A model generated the notes under the pieces. That model made no database searches, was not told the DNA's origin, and was given only the letters and a program-made list of their open reading frames with translations. Made by a program: the position numbers and the translations under genes. From positions 1,179,501 to 1,243,500 of the forward strand of contig NZ_CP162142.1 in NCBI RefSeq assembly GCF_040833965.1: 64,000 nucleotides of DNA, in the 5' to 3' direction. Shown in pieces: positions 25,682 to 35,225 of this stretch (within the stretch, counting starts at the first letter, position 1; every line of letters begins with the position of its first letter). The DNA comes from Leptospira sp. WS39.C2. GTDB taxonomy: Bacteria > Spirochaetota > Leptospiria > Leptospirales > Leptospiraceae.

Positions 25682-27799
25682 TTATTCTTCCTCTTTGTTA
25701 TTGACTTTGTATTTTTTCATAAGCTCATCAGCTACGTTTCTTGGAACAGGAGCATACTTGGCGAATTCCATAGCAAACTCAGCTTTTCCTTGGGTAGATG
25801 AACGAAGCACTGTTGAGTAACCAAACATATCAGCTAGAGGAACTTCTGCTTCGATTTTTGCATAACCGTTCTCTTCTGTTGTGTTTAAGATCATTCCACG
25901 TCTTTGGTTCACAGAAGCAAGGATCGCTCCTTGGAATTCTGTTGGTCCTTCCACTTCCACACGCATAATAGGCTCGAGGATGATTGGCGCTGCTTTTGAG
26001 AAACCTTGGCGGAATCCGTAACGAGCACCAATTTGGAATGCCATATCCGATGAATCCACATCATGGTAAGCACCGTCATTGATCACACAACGAACTCCAA
26101 TGATAGGGAATCCAATGAGAGATCCTCTTTCCAAACAAGAACGGAAACCTTTATCACAAGATCCGATGTATTCGCGTGGGATGGATCCCCCTACGATTTT
26201 ATCTACGAATTCGTAATTTTTTCCTTCTTCTTGTGGGATTGGCTCAATATAACCCGCCACTCGAGAGAACTGACCTTGACCACCCGTTTGTTTTTTATGA
26301 GTGTAATCAAATTCTGCTGATTTGGTGATGGTTTCACGGTAAGCTACTTGTGGTGCTCCCGTTACTAGATCCACTCCATACTCACGTTTCATCCTTTCGA
26401 TGTAAACTTCGAGGTGGAGTTCTCCCATCCCTTTGATGATGGTTTGACCAGACTCTTTATCAATTTCTGTTTGGAAAGTAGGATCTTCCTTAGTGAATCG
26501 GTTAAGTGCCTTCGCAAGGTTTGGAAGTTGTTTTGACTCTTTACATTCAATTGTAAGTGAAATTACTGGGTTTGGAACAAACATAGACTCAAGAGTCACT
26601 TTTGCTTTTCCATCAGTAAATGTATCCCCTGAAGCACAATCAATACCGAATAGAGCAACAATATCCCCAGCTTCCGCTTTGGTAATATCTTCCATGTCAT
26701 TTGAGTGCATACGAACAAGACGACCAATGTTGTGGCGTTTGTTGTTTGATGAGTTATAAATCGTCATCCCTTTTTCAAGTCTACCTTGGTAAACACGAAC
26801 ATAAGTTAACTGACCGTAACGTCCATCTTCCAATTTGAATGCAAGGCAAACTAGTGGTTTTTCTGGATCTGATTCTAAATTGAATTCGTTTTCTTCGTTT
26901 CCGATTTCTTTCGCTTTGTTTTCAACATCGTAAGGAGAAGCGAGGTAATCTGCAACTCCATCAAGAAGTCTTTGAACTCCTTTGTTTTTGAAAGCAGAAC
27001 CCATAAACACTGGAACAAATTTAAGAGCAAGTACACCACGGCGGATCGCTTCTTTGATACGAGCTTCAGAAGGAGTTCCTTCTAACATTTCTTCTGTGAG
27101 TTCATCACTAAAAAGTGAAACTGCATCAAGAAGTGCTTCTCGTTTTTCATTTGCTTGGTCTTTTAACTCATCTGGAATATCAGTGATTTTGATATCTTGT
27201 CCGTTCGGACCTTCGAAATAATACGCTTTCATCTCAACAAGGTCAACAATCCCTTTTAGGTCGTTTTCTAAACCAATTGGGAGTTGTACTGCATGGGCGT
27301 TGAGGTGGAGTTTTTCACGAAGTTGTTCGATCACTCTCCAAGGGTTTGCACCTGTTCTGTCGAGTTTGTTGATAAAGGCAACACGTGGTACGCTGTAACG
27401 TTTCATCTGACGGTCCACAGTGATGGACTGAGACTGAACTCCTGCTACACCACAAAGAACCATAATTGCTGAGTCAAGGACTCGGAGGGAACGTTCTACT
27501 TCGATTGTGAAGTCAACGTGGCCTGGAGTATCAATGATATTGATGGTAATATCTTTCCAAGTAGCGTAAGTTGCTGCTGATTGGATAGTGATCCCTCTTT
27601 CTCTTTCGAGGTCCATACTGTCCATAGTAGCACCCACACCGTCTTTTCCACGTACTTCGTGGATGGCATGAATTTTGTTCGTATAAAATAAGATACGTTC
27701 TGTAAGGGTAGTTTTCCCTGAGTCAATGTGTGCGGAAATTCCGATGTTACGGATTTTTTCCATTTTAGGGTCGCGTTTGGTTTCTGTCGCAGAGGTCAT
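25682..27799 (-). CDS. fusA: Translation elongation factor G
   Basis: Ribosomal translocase GTPase. It is 705 aa, full length. G motifs visible are [13 protein letters not shown] (residues 22-34), the switch [18 protein letters not shown] and NKLDRTG. Domains II-V follow, including [19 protein letters not shown] residues ([18 protein letters not shown]) and the C-terminal [13 protein letters not shown]. The start is ATG at 27799 with GAGGA upstream. It is probably monocistronic: it has its own terminator downstream and is divergent from trkH. A second copy, frequent in spirochaetes, would lie outside the window. Confidence 0.98.
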   Translation of the reverse strand: MTSATETKRDPKMEKIRNIGISAHIDSGKTTLTERILFYTNKIHAIHEVRGKDGVGATMDSMDLERERGITIQSAATYATWKDITINIIDTPGHVDFTIEVERSLRVLDSAIMVLCGVAGVQSQSITVDRQMKRYSVPRVAFINKLDRTGANPWRVIEQLREKLHLNAHAVQLPIGLENDLKGIVDLVEMKAYYFEGPNGQDIKITDIPDELKDQANEKREALLDAVSLFSDELTEEMLEGTPSEARIKEAIRRGVLALKFVPVFMGSAFKNKGVQRLLDGVADYLASPYDVENKAKEIGNEENEFNLESDPEKPLVCLAFKLEDGRYGQLTYVRVYQGRLEKGMTIYNSSNNKRHNIGRLVRMHSNDMEDITKAEAGDIVALFGIDCASGDTFTDGKAKVTLESMFVPNPVISLTIECKESKQLPNLAKALNRFTKEDPTFQTEIDKESGQTIIKGMGELHLEVYIERMKREYGVDLVTGAPQVAYRETITKSAEFDYTHKKQTGGQGQFSRVAGYIEPIPQEEGKNYEFVDKIVGGSIPREYIGSCDKGFRSCLERGSLIGFPIIGVRCVINDGAYHDVDSSDMAFQIGARYGFRQGFSKAAPIILEPIMRVEVEGPTEFQGAILASVNQRRGMILNTTEENGYAKIEAEVPLADMFGYSTVLRSSTQGKAEFAMEFAKYAPVPRNVADELMKKYKVNNKEEE

Positions 27800-27925
27800 A
27801 TTTTCCTCAAAAATAAGGTTAAAGTTGAATTGATTCTACCAAAATCTGAAATGGACTGCGTTTGTAAAGTACTTGGGATTTTTGGTCAGAGGGAAAATCC
27901 TGGAGAAAGTAGAGAATAGGGAAAT

Positions 27926-29452
27926 ATGCCACTTGCTCGTTTCAAACGATTTTTTCGGACCTTGTCTTTTGCCCGAGTGGTATGCCTGGGGTTTTTTGCC
28001 GCCATTTTTCTCGGATCCTTTGGATTGTATATTTCTGAGGCAGGGGAACTGTCGTTTGTAGATAGTCTCTACCTTTCTGCCTCATCCATTTGTGTGACGG
28101 GTCTGTCACCCATCCCACTTTCGGGACTCAATGCATCCACCCACTGGATCATGTTATTTCTCATCCAACTGGGTGGTCTTGGGATCATTAGTTTTACCGT
28201 GATTGTTGGGTTTCTCATCACTAAAGGGATTTCACGGAACGCTCGTTTTAATGCCTTTGTTGGCGCGGCCATCGACACACAAACCGAAACGGAATCACTT
28301 GCAACAACTGAAGTGAATCGGATTTTACTTTCCGTTATCAATATTTCATTTTCCATCGAAATCCTTGGGGCCATTGGTTTGTATTTGCATATGCCGGAAG
28401 GTGTAGAAGGGGAAAACACTCGTTGGTTTTTTTCGCTTTTTACAGCGGTGTCCTCTTTTAATAACGCTGGTTTTTCGATCACGGATGATTTGAGTGCTCT
28501 GCGACTTGATCCTTTTTCCCTCTACATTGTTTCAGGACTTGTGATTTTTGGTGGGATTGGATTTCCAGTAATCATCTTACTTGAAAAAGTACTCCTTACA
28601 ATTTTTGTTCGAATTGTTTACCGAATTGAAGTGGTGGCAGAAACCTTGATGATGGAAAAGGCATTAAAAACAGGGAATGTTCCACGTTTTTTATTATTAC
28701 CTGCTCAGTTTTCGGCAATTTTGGAAAATCGAATCGAAGAATATAACAAACATTTACGTGGGGAAACAACAAGGATCCAATCTAAACTTTTAGTATATGG
28801 GTCTTTCGCTTTACTTCTGTTTGGTTTTCTTGGGATATATTTTTTAGAAAGGAGTAATCCTCATACATTCCATGGGATGGATTTAGTCGATAAAATCTCC
28901 AACGCATTTTTTATGTCAGTATGTGCAAGGACAGCTGGATTTTCCACAATGGACCTCGGCCATTTGAATGATGCCACTGTGATCATCATCATCGTCTTAA
29001 TGTTCATTGGAGGTGGTCCACAAGGTACGGCTGGAGGTATTAAAATCACCACATTTGTCCTGTTACTCGCATATTTGAAAAATGTCATCCAACCTTCCAA
29101 ACCAGTGATGTTATTTGGTGAAACCGTATCCAAAAATTCTGTCGCTGTTGCCATTCGAGTGTACTTTTTGGCTACAGTGTCTTTGGCGTTTGTATTCATT
29201 TTGTTAGGCATTTTAGACCAAAACCAACATTCTCTCCATGTGATTTTCTTTGAATTGATATCCTCCTTCTCTACAGTAGGGTATAGCTTAAATTTAACAC
29301 CTCAATTGGGTGACATTGAAAAGTTATTTTATGCAGCAGTGATGTATGTTGGTAGGGTTGGGATTTTTACTGTTCTCATTGCTGCTACGGGACATTCGGG
29401 AGTGCCTAAAATGGGAACTGTGGATGACGGTGTAAAAATCCAAGTTGGTTAA
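27926..29452 (+). CDS. TrkH/KtrB-family potassium transporter membrane subunit
   Basis: 508-aa polytopic protein of the Trk/Ktr potassium-uptake family. The four pseudo-repeats of the selectivity filter can be seen: SICVTGLSPI, SSFNNAGFSI, CARTAGFSTMD and SSFSTVGYSLN. Each contains the conserved Gly that lines the K+ pore. The length and MLFLIQLGGLGIISF suit KtrB/TrkH. The regulatory NAD-binding subunit (TrkA/KtrA) is not adjacent, so it must be encoded elsewhere if used. The start is ATG at 27926. The downstream gene is a membrane protein of unknown role. Confidence 0.92.
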   Translation: MPLARFKRFFRTLSFARVVCLGFFAAIFLGSFGLYISEAGELSFVDSLYLSASSICVTGLSPIPLSGLNASTHWIMLFLIQLGGLGIISFTVIVGFLITKGISRNARFNAFVGAAIDTQTETESLATTEVNRILLSVINISFSIEILGAIGLYLHMPEGVEGENTRWFFSLFTAVSSFNNAGFSITDDLSALRLDPFSLYIVSGLVIFGGIGFPVIILLEKVLLTIFVRIVYRIEVVAETLMMEKALKTGNVPRFLLLPAQFSAILENRIEEYNKHLRGETTRIQSKLLVYGSFALLLFGFLGIYFLERSNPHTFHGMDLVDKISNAFFMSVCARTAGFSTMDLGHLNDATVIIIIVLMFIGGGPQGTAGGIKITTFVLLLAYLKNVIQPSKPVMLFGETVSKNSVAVAIRVYFLATVSLAFVFILLGILDQNQHSLHVIFFELISSFSTVGYSLNLTPQLGDIEKLFYAAVMYVGRVGIFTVLIAATGHSGVPKMGTVDDGVKIQVG

Positions 29453-29506
29453 AATGGATACAAAAATCAGTTTTAGGAATTATAGGTACAGTTAGGATTG
29501 GTAGTT

Positions 29507-30532
29507 GTGAAAATGACATTGAAAGAAATTTTTGTTTCAAATTGGAAGTTGCCAACTTTATCCCAAGAAGAAACTGAGAAGGAAAAGATAAAATCAGATC
29601 TGATCAAAGGATTTAAACAATTGAGTGCTCGAATGGAATCAATTGAAATCTTGATTTCAAATACTCAATTAGAAGATGCAAAAATTCTATTATTTCACCT
29701 AAGTTACGATTTAATCAATTTTTATCAAAAATGTATAAAAGGAAAAACCTTTGGATTAGGGGATGATACCTCAAGTTTTTCCATTCCTGATTCTCCCATC
29801 AAAATCAAACCATTCCAATACCTTAATGAATTAAATAAATTGAGTTCCTTGGATGAACAAGAACTAGATAAGTATTTTGAAGAATGTTTGCATACACTTG
29901 ATTTCATTACATTTTATTTTAAAAAACAAATTATAGGAAATTATAAGACTACACTTGATCAATTTAAGTTTATCCGCCAAATTAGAGTTAGTGTTATTGG
30001 CCTGGTTGTTTTGTTTTCGATTTCATCAGTTTTGTATTATCAATTTAAATTTCCAAAATTAAAGCAGCAAAATGTGGAACTTTACCCTTTTTTAGATAAA
30101 GAACACCCACAGACTGTGGAATCTATGAAATTAACTTTGCCTTTGGTTCAAGAAAATTTAGGCGATTGGGTCGAATACCAATTTTCAATTCCCGAAACGA
30201 TGGAACAATTTGGTGGTATTAGGATTGACCCACTGGAACAAAGGGGAATTCGTTTTGCGATCGAAGGGTTCCAGATTTTGGATGATAAAAAATCGGTTGT
30301 TTATTCGCGAAAACTGATCCTTGATCAATCATTGTTACCAGAAAACTATCAGGATTTTTTAGCAATTATTGATATCAAAACAGCAGGAAAACAACAACCT
30401 GGAGAAATTGTTGAGATGATTACAACAGGTAACAATCCTCAAATCCATTTGGTATTTCCGATGGTCAAAAATGCAAAAACAATCAAACTTAAAATGAAAT
30501 ACATAGAAGCCCATAAAGTGAAGAAAAAATGA
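29507..30532 (+). CDS. Hypothetical single-span membrane protein
   Basis: About 341 aa, not recognised. A mostly helical cytoplasmic part (residues ~1-165) is followed by one membrane helix (VIGLVVLFSISSVLYYQF, about residues 166-185). A C-terminal beta-rich part would lie outside the inner membrane. GTG at 29507 is used because AGGA is nine bases upstream; TTG at 29498 and ATG at 29513 are alternatives. Its TGA overlaps the ATG of the UbiA-type gene (ATGA), so the two are translationally coupled. That suggests a joint role in envelope lipid or glycan metabolism, which the sequence does not prove. Confidence 0.72.
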   Translation: MKMTLKEIFVSNWKLPTLSQEETEKEKIKSDLIKGFKQLSARMESIEILISNTQLEDAKILLFHLSYDLINFYQKCIKGKTFGLGDDTSSFSIPDSPIKIKPFQYLNELNKLSSLDEQELDKYFEECLHTLDFITFYFKKQIIGNYKTTLDQFKFIRQIRVSVIGLVVLFSISSVLYYQFKFPKLKQQNVELYPFLDKEHPQTVESMKLTLPLVQENLGDWVEYQFSIPETMEQFGGIRIDPLEQRGIRFAIEGFQILDDKKSVVYSRKLILDQSLLPENYQDFLAIIDIKTAGKQQPGEIVEMITTGNNPQIHLVFPMVKNAKTIKLKMKYIEAHKVKKK

Positions 30533-31428
30533 TCTATTTATATTTAAAACTCATGAGGATCCCACAGTGGATCAAAAATATCATATTATTTGCTGGTTTG
30601 ATATTTTCCAAACGCATCTTTGATTTACCTTCCTTTACAAAGGTATGTTTGGCCTTTTTGTTTTTTTCATTGGTGGCAAGTTGCCAATATGTATTTAATG
30701 ATTTTTTAGACCAAAAAGAAGACGCAAAACACCCTGAAAAAAAACATAGACCTCTTGCTAGTGGTGATTTGGATTCTGGGATTGCGCTTGCGATAACAGG
30801 CGTTATCCTTCCAATTGCTCTGATTGGATCTTATAAACTATCTCCTGTATTTTTTTACCTAACAATATTCTATTTATTATTCAATATGTTATACAGCAAA
30901 GTTCTAAAACACATTGTGATTTTAGATGTAATGAGTATTTCAATTGGATTTGTTTTACGTGCAATCGCTGGTGCTGTTGTCATTGGTGTCGAATTTTCCC
31001 ATTGGTTATTGTTATGTACTTTTATGTTGGCTCTCTTTTGGGGATTTTCCAAACGAAGGGGTGAAATTAATATCCTTAAAACAGATGCTGGAAAACACCG
31101 TAAAATTTTAGAAGAGTATTCTATTGAGTTTTTGGATTTGATGATGGCTGTAGTTGCAACATTAACACTAGTTAGTTATGTTATGTATACAGTGAGTCCT
31201 GAAACTGCCAAAAGTTTAGGAACACCTTATATGGTGTACACTGTTCCCATCGTGGTTTATGCGATTTTTCGATCCCTATACATCATTTATATCAAAAACA
31301 TGGGGCATAACCCTACAAGAGCCATCCTCACTGACGTAAGTGTCCTCGTTTCAGGGGTGATTTGGTTTGTTCTCATCTTATTTTTGATGTTTGGGAACTT
31401 ATCGGGCCAACTTCCAGTCTACCAATAG
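30529..31428 (+). CDS. UbiA-family membrane transferase, decaprenyl-phosphate phosphoribosyltransferase-like
   Basis: 299 aa with about eight to nine membrane helices. The first Asp-rich motif is NDFLDQKEDAKHPEKKHRP (about residues 58-76) and the second is YSKVLKHIVILDVM (about residue 121), followed by SISIGFVLRAIAGA. These fit the subgroup that moves phosphoribose from PRPP onto polyprenyl phosphate (DPPR synthase) better than ubiquinone or haem O transferases. In Actinobacteria the product feeds arabinan synthesis; its use in a spirochaete is unclear. The start ATG overlaps the preceding stop. The next gene (thioredoxin-like) begins three bases after this stop. Confidence 0.84.
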   Translation: MIYLYLKLMRIPQWIKNIILFAGLIFSKRIFDLPSFTKVCLAFLFFSLVASCQYVFNDFLDQKEDAKHPEKKHRPLASGDLDSGIALAITGVILPIALIGSYKLSPVFFYLTIFYLLFNMLYSKVLKHIVILDVMSISIGFVLRAIAGAVVIGVEFSHWLLLCTFMLALFWGFSKRRGEINILKTDAGKHRKILEEYSIEFLDLMMAVVATLTLVSYVMYTVSPETAKSLGTPYMVYTVPIVVYAIFRSLYIIYIKNMGHNPTRAILTDVSVLVSGVIWFVLILFLMFGNLSGQLPVYQ

Positions 31429-31430
31429 AG

Positions 31431-31940
31431 ATGAAATTTTGGAAACAGTTGCCCTATGGTTGGAAGGTTGTCTTTGCCTTTGTTTTCTTTTTTTCGGCAA
31501 CACTTGGATTTGCTTATTTCAAAGCGAGGGATACAAATCCAACCCTTCCCATTGAAGCCTTAGCCACAACCCCAACGGAAGCTGGGACTTGGAAAGGCCA
31601 TCCCAAAGTTGTGTATTTTTGGGCCACTTGGTGTAGTGTTTGTAAGGCCTACGCTCCCATCCTCGATGCTAATTTAAAATTTTTACCAAAAGGAACTATG
31701 TTTTTGTCTGTTATGGAATCAGAAGATTCAGACGAAACCAAGGAAATCCTTTCCAAACTCTCTTCGGATTCACCTCACCCCATTTATACAGCGGATTACC
31801 GGATGTTGAAAGAATGGCGGATTTCTGCCTATCCTACCACTTTATTTTTAAATAGTGAAGGTAAGGTTATTTTTGCGGATTCTGGAATTTTGAGTCCAAT
31901 CGGTTTTCTCATCAGGACTTTTCTTTTGCGCTTTTTTTAA
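31431..31940 (+). CDS. Membrane-anchored thioredoxin-like (TlpA/ResA-type) protein
   Basis: 169 aa. An N-terminal membrane helix (VVFAFVFFFSATLGFAYF) is followed by a thioredoxin domain with the active site FWATWCSVCKAYAPIL and the cis-Pro loop SAYPTTLFLN. The expected role is a periplasmic thiol reductase, for example in cytochrome c maturation or other redox repair. The frame is open upstream inside the UbiA-type gene, but ATG at 31431 begins right after that gene's stop and just before the membrane helix. No strong ribosome-binding site is seen, so coupling is likely. Confidence 0.85.
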   Translation: MKFWKQLPYGWKVVFAFVFFFSATLGFAYFKARDTNPTLPIEALATTPTEAGTWKGHPKVVYFWATWCSVCKAYAPILDANLKFLPKGTMFLSVMESEDSDETKEILSKLSSDSPHPIYTADYRMLKEWRISAYPTTLFLNSEGKVIFADSGILSPIGFLIRTFLLRFF

Positions 31941-31958
31941 TCTGTCGATACCTATATT

Positions 31959-32732
31959 ATGGACTCGAGTTTCAAACCCAAACCACTTTTGAATAAGTCT
32001 GAACTTCGCCAAATCAAACGAAGTAAAACGAGGGTTGAAGGAAAAAAAGTCATCACCGATGACGTAAAAAAACTCAAGTCACTAAAAGTTACCCCCGAAC
32101 TCAGTTTCCAAGAATCGATTGATTATTATAAAGAACCAATTTGGATTGAATATTACATTCCGAAGGAATCAAGGTTTGCCTTTGAAACAAAATACCTCTT
32201 TATCTTGTTAGTTGATCCAAAAATCTCAGATGAAGAATGTGATTTGGCTAGAAAACAAGCAAAAGAAAAGGGTGAGATAGTTGATGTGTTTGCTTATATG
32301 GAATCTAATCCTGAGGCAATTCGTCTCATAGAAGATTCTTACCATTCAACAATGTCAATGCATGAATCCATCCACCATATTTTTAAAAATTATAAAGAAA
32401 CTGGTGCAACTGAAGATTTAAAAACTGCCTGTTATTTAACAGAAGCCTTATTGAAATACGAACCTACCATTGCAGGATTGACTTATTTCCGTGATTATAG
32501 TATTTATAATTTGAATTATTGGATTCGTACCCTAAATCGACTCAAAATAGATTTTGCATTAGAAGATGCCACTGTTTCCCTTCTGATCAAACGAAGGAAT
32601 GAACTTTGGGAATTAGAGAATCGTGTAGAAGATGAAGATTTCGATTTACTCGCTGCCTTATTTTTTGAACAGGCCTTTCCAAATCGTGGAGCAGGGGAAC
32701 TTTCAAGCGATGATATGTTACTATTCGAATAA
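31959..32732 (+). CDS. Hypothetical protein, 257 aa
   Basis: Not recognised. It is soluble and highly charged, with no signal peptide or membrane helix. The N-terminal 50 residues are Lys-rich (LRQIKRSKTRVEGKK). The remainder is mostly helical (ALEDATVSLLIKRRNELWELENRVEDEDF) and ends in an acidic tail. It lies 18 bp after the thioredoxin-like gene on the same strand, so it is probably the last gene of the unit that starts near trkH. It is convergent with the 287-aa gene. Confidence 0.78.
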   Translation: MDSSFKPKPLLNKSELRQIKRSKTRVEGKKVITDDVKKLKSLKVTPELSFQESIDYYKEPIWIEYYIPKESRFAFETKYLFILLVDPKISDEECDLARKQAKEKGEIVDVFAYMESNPEAIRLIEDSYHSTMSMHESIHHIFKNYKETGATEDLKTACYLTEALLKYEPTIAGLTYFRDYSIYNLNYWIRTLNRLKIDFALEDATVSLLIKRRNELWELENRVEDEDFDLLAALFFEQAFPNRGAGELSSDDMLLFE

Positions 32733-32763
32733 TACCTTTAATGGTTCTTGCTCTTGATTTGAT

Positions 32764-33627
32764 TTATACCAACCATCGAAATAAATCCAACTGATTTTTG
32801 ATCGATACATGATCTGGATTTGCCTGAATTACTGTAACATCAGATAGTTTCATAGAGACAGGGATTCGTTTTTCTTGGAAGGTAAATGTTACTTTCGAGG
32901 CTGATTTCACTCGTTCTACCCAGTGTTTTTCCTCTTTTTTCTCTTCAGTGAGGGGAAAACTTTCCAAAAAAACTTTCCAAAAATCTTTTCCATCAATGAG
33001 AACTTCAGAGATCCCACTGATACCCATTTTTAAATCACGATAAAGGTGTTCTTTGTTGAAATCTTTGAGCCCTATCGACAAAAAAGGTTTTTCTTGTTTG
33101 ATTTTTAATAAGTTGGGAACTAAGGATTTTGCATCCAGATGATCCCAATCTAAAATCAAAAAATGGCATGGACCAACTAATAATCTTTTTTGTAAAAATT
33201 CAGAATTTGTTTCAATAATAACGTTGTAACCAAGCGATTTCAAGAAGGTAAAAATGTTTTGGTCTCGGATCTGATTTTTGGTAAATACTAACCATGTTAA
33301 TTTATTTTCAGGTTGGGTTTTAGTGGGAAATGTATGTATATATTGAAATGTTTTATCCCATAAAAGGGAAACACCAACTTTTTTATAATTTTCTATTTCT
33401 TCAGAATTGAATTGTCCGCATAAGATTGGTTCGATGCTCCAATCTAAAAGTTCTTTTGTTAGTTCGGGACTTGGTTTGGAAAAAAGTCGGATACAATCTG
33501 GATAATCTTTCCAATTTTTACTTGTACATTCTTTCACTACGAGTCCATTTACCTGTAACCAAGAAATCAAAAGTTCTTTTTCTAAATCTGGAAGTTGTGT
33601 CAAAACAGCACCGAATAGTGAGTCCAT
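32764..33627 (-). CDS. Hypothetical protein with a possible pseudo-receiver domain
   Basis: 287 aa, not firmly recognised. Residues ~110-200 (LTWLVFTKNQIRDQNIFTFL … HFLILDWDHLDAKSLVPNL … PFLSIGLKD) follow the strand-helix pattern of a response-regulator receiver, with an Asp in LDWD at the phosphorylation-site position. The usual acidic pair near the N-terminus and the conserved Lys are not clear. The C-terminal ~60 residues (VTFTFQEKRIPVSMKLSDV) are beta-rich and could be a small binding domain. The start is ATG at 33627, with no ribosome-binding site visible. It is divergent from phaR. Confidence 0.72.
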   Translation of the reverse strand: MDSLFGAVLTQLPDLEKELLISWLQVNGLVVKECTSKNWKDYPDCIRLFSKPSPELTKELLDWSIEPILCGQFNSEEIENYKKVGVSLLWDKTFQYIHTFPTKTQPENKLTWLVFTKNQIRDQNIFTFLKSLGYNVIIETNSEFLQKRLLVGPCHFLILDWDHLDAKSLVPNLLKIKQEKPFLSIGLKDFNKEHLYRDLKMGISGISEVLIDGKDFWKVFLESFPLTEEKKEEKHWVERVKSASKVTFTFQEKRIPVSMKLSDVTVIQANPDHVSIKNQLDLFRWLV

Positions 33628-33684
33628 ACGATTGTATTTTAGTTGACCCCCTAGGCTTGAAAGTCATTTTAAAAAGCATCTCAG

Positions 33685-34233
33685 ATGAAGCTACTCAAGC
33701 GATATGCAAACCGCAGGCTCTATGATCCAGAAACGAGTTCTACTATCACATTAGAAGATGTGGCAAAGATGATCATAGGTGGAGAGGAGATCAAAGTCCA
33801 AGACAACCTTTCTGGAGAAGACATCACTCCCAAAATCCTCGGCCAAACGTTTTTAAAAGTAAGCCTTGGCCAAAGGAACGAAGACTTTTCTAATTTTATG
33901 TTAACTTCACTCATCCGTGAAACTGGCCGAGACGTATCTGGATTATTTGAACGATTGGTATTAGGGGGAATCGGGGCCAATTATTTAACCCGAGAACGAT
34001 TAGAAAAAATTGTCAATTCTATGGTGGAACTCGGAGAACTGAAGGAAGTTGATTTTAGTCTCTATCGAGAAGATTTACTCCGAAAAATGGCGTCACGAGC
34101 GAGTGAAAAAAAGGAACAAATCCAAAAGGATTTGGAAAAATTCAGCCAGTCCATTTTAGAGGAAGACAAGGCTACGCTTGGCGATCTTTCCGAAAAATTA
34201 AAGGAAGTTGCAGAAAAATTAAAAGAAAATTAA
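33685..34233 (+). CDS. PhaR-type polyhydroxyalkanoate accumulation regulator
   Basis: 182 aa. The N-terminal signature [20 protein letters not shown], with [10 protein letters not shown] directly after it, is diagnostic of the PHB/PHA accumulation regulator DNA-binding domain. The middle is helical, and the C-terminal 60 residues form a Lys/Glu-rich coiled coil ([20 protein letters not shown]). In other bacteria PhaR represses phasin and PHA genes and senses polymer. No PHA synthase or phasin gene is in this window, so its targets are unknown. The start is ATG at 33685, and a strand switch separates it from the preceding gene. Confidence 0.88.
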   Translation: MKLLKRYANRRLYDPETSSTITLEDVAKMIIGGEEIKVQDNLSGEDITPKILGQTFLKVSLGQRNEDFSNFMLTSLIRETGRDVSGLFERLVLGGIGANYLTRERLEKIVNSMVELGELKEVDFSLYREDLLRKMASRASEKKEQIQKDLEKFSQSILEEDKATLGDLSEKLKEVAEKLKEN

Positions 34234-34274
34234 CCAAAATCGGTTAGAATGTCCTCCTAATTTAGGGGGAATGA

Positions 34275-35159
34275 ATGAAATTCCAAACTGTTCTTTTCAT
34301 GTTGGTCCTAGTAAACGTCAGTTTATTTTCAGAACAAGATGAAGTTTTTTTTGAGACTCAAAGGAAACGTCTCAATTCATCTGACATTTTTGAAATCCGA
34401 GATGCCATCGATCGGTTAACGTTTATTAAATCTAATAGAGGTTTTCGGGACATCCTTTCTGCTTTAGAAGGAACCCCAAATTTTCCAACTAGTGAAAATA
34501 ATGCCCCTGCTGTGAAATTTTATGCTGCAAAAGCAATCGCCAAAAAAGGTGATAAAATAGCAGTCCCCGTTCTCATCAAAACATTCCAAAAAGAGTCGGC
34601 TTCCATTGTGGAACACAACCCACCTAAAGTAAGGAAAATAAGTGATGGGGTCGCTGATCGATTTTCCAATTCCAGCCCTTATTTTTATGATGATGGAGAA
34701 ATACCAATGGTATTGGCTTGTGGAGAAATCTTACGGACATTAGGTTCGTTACCATTTTCAGAATCATCTGAACAAACGATCAAACAGGCCTTGTCCCATC
34801 CCAATTTTTACATCCGAAGTTCTGCTGCTGATGCTATGTATGAATCAAATCGAAAAGAATTTTTGCCTACGCTCTCCGAAGGTCTCGGAAAGGAACAAGT
34901 GCCATATACAAAAGTATCCATTTTATCAGCGATTGTTGGCTTAGAACGATTGCCGAACCAGAATTTCAAAGTAGTGACAGAAATGTTATCTGACAAAGAT
35001 CCTGAAGTCAGAAAAAAAGCATCCGAGGCACTACGCCGTTTAGACCTTCGCATTGCTGCACCTTACCTAGAGAAGGCGATCGAGGTTGAAAACCATCCAA
35101 TTGTATTATCACAAATGCGAGACGATTACGCTTACCTAATTTCATTTCGTAACCCTTAG
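34275..35159 (+). CDS. Exported HEAT-repeat protein
   Basis: 294 aa. It has a short signal peptide (TVLFMLVLVNVSLFS-EQ, about 18 residues) followed by HEAT/PBS-lyase-like repeats. Units with an Ala-Pro/Asp-Pro-Arg turn pattern are visible at VKFYAAKAIAKKGDKIAVPVL, NFYIRSSAADAMYESN and DPEVRKKASEALRRLDLRIA. Such repeats bind protein partners, and none is indicated here. The start is ATG at 34275, with GGGGGA upstream; another ATG four bases earlier is out of frame. cysK follows after 66 bp. Confidence 0.85.
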   Translation: MKFQTVLFMLVLVNVSLFSEQDEVFFETQRKRLNSSDIFEIRDAIDRLTFIKSNRGFRDILSALEGTPNFPTSENNAPAVKFYAAKAIAKKGDKIAVPVLIKTFQKESASIVEHNPPKVRKISDGVADRFSNSSPYFYDDGEIPMVLACGEILRTLGSLPFSESSEQTIKQALSHPNFYIRSSAADAMYESNRKEFLPTLSEGLGKEQVPYTKVSILSAIVGLERLPNQNFKVVTEMLSDKDPEVRKKASEALRRLDLRIAAPYLEKAIEVENHPIVLSQMRDDYAYLISFRNP

Positions 35160-35225
35160 AGTTTGTTCATTTCATTGTGGACAAATCTAGATTTTCTTTA
35201 AATATGTGACTGAAACGGAGAAATT

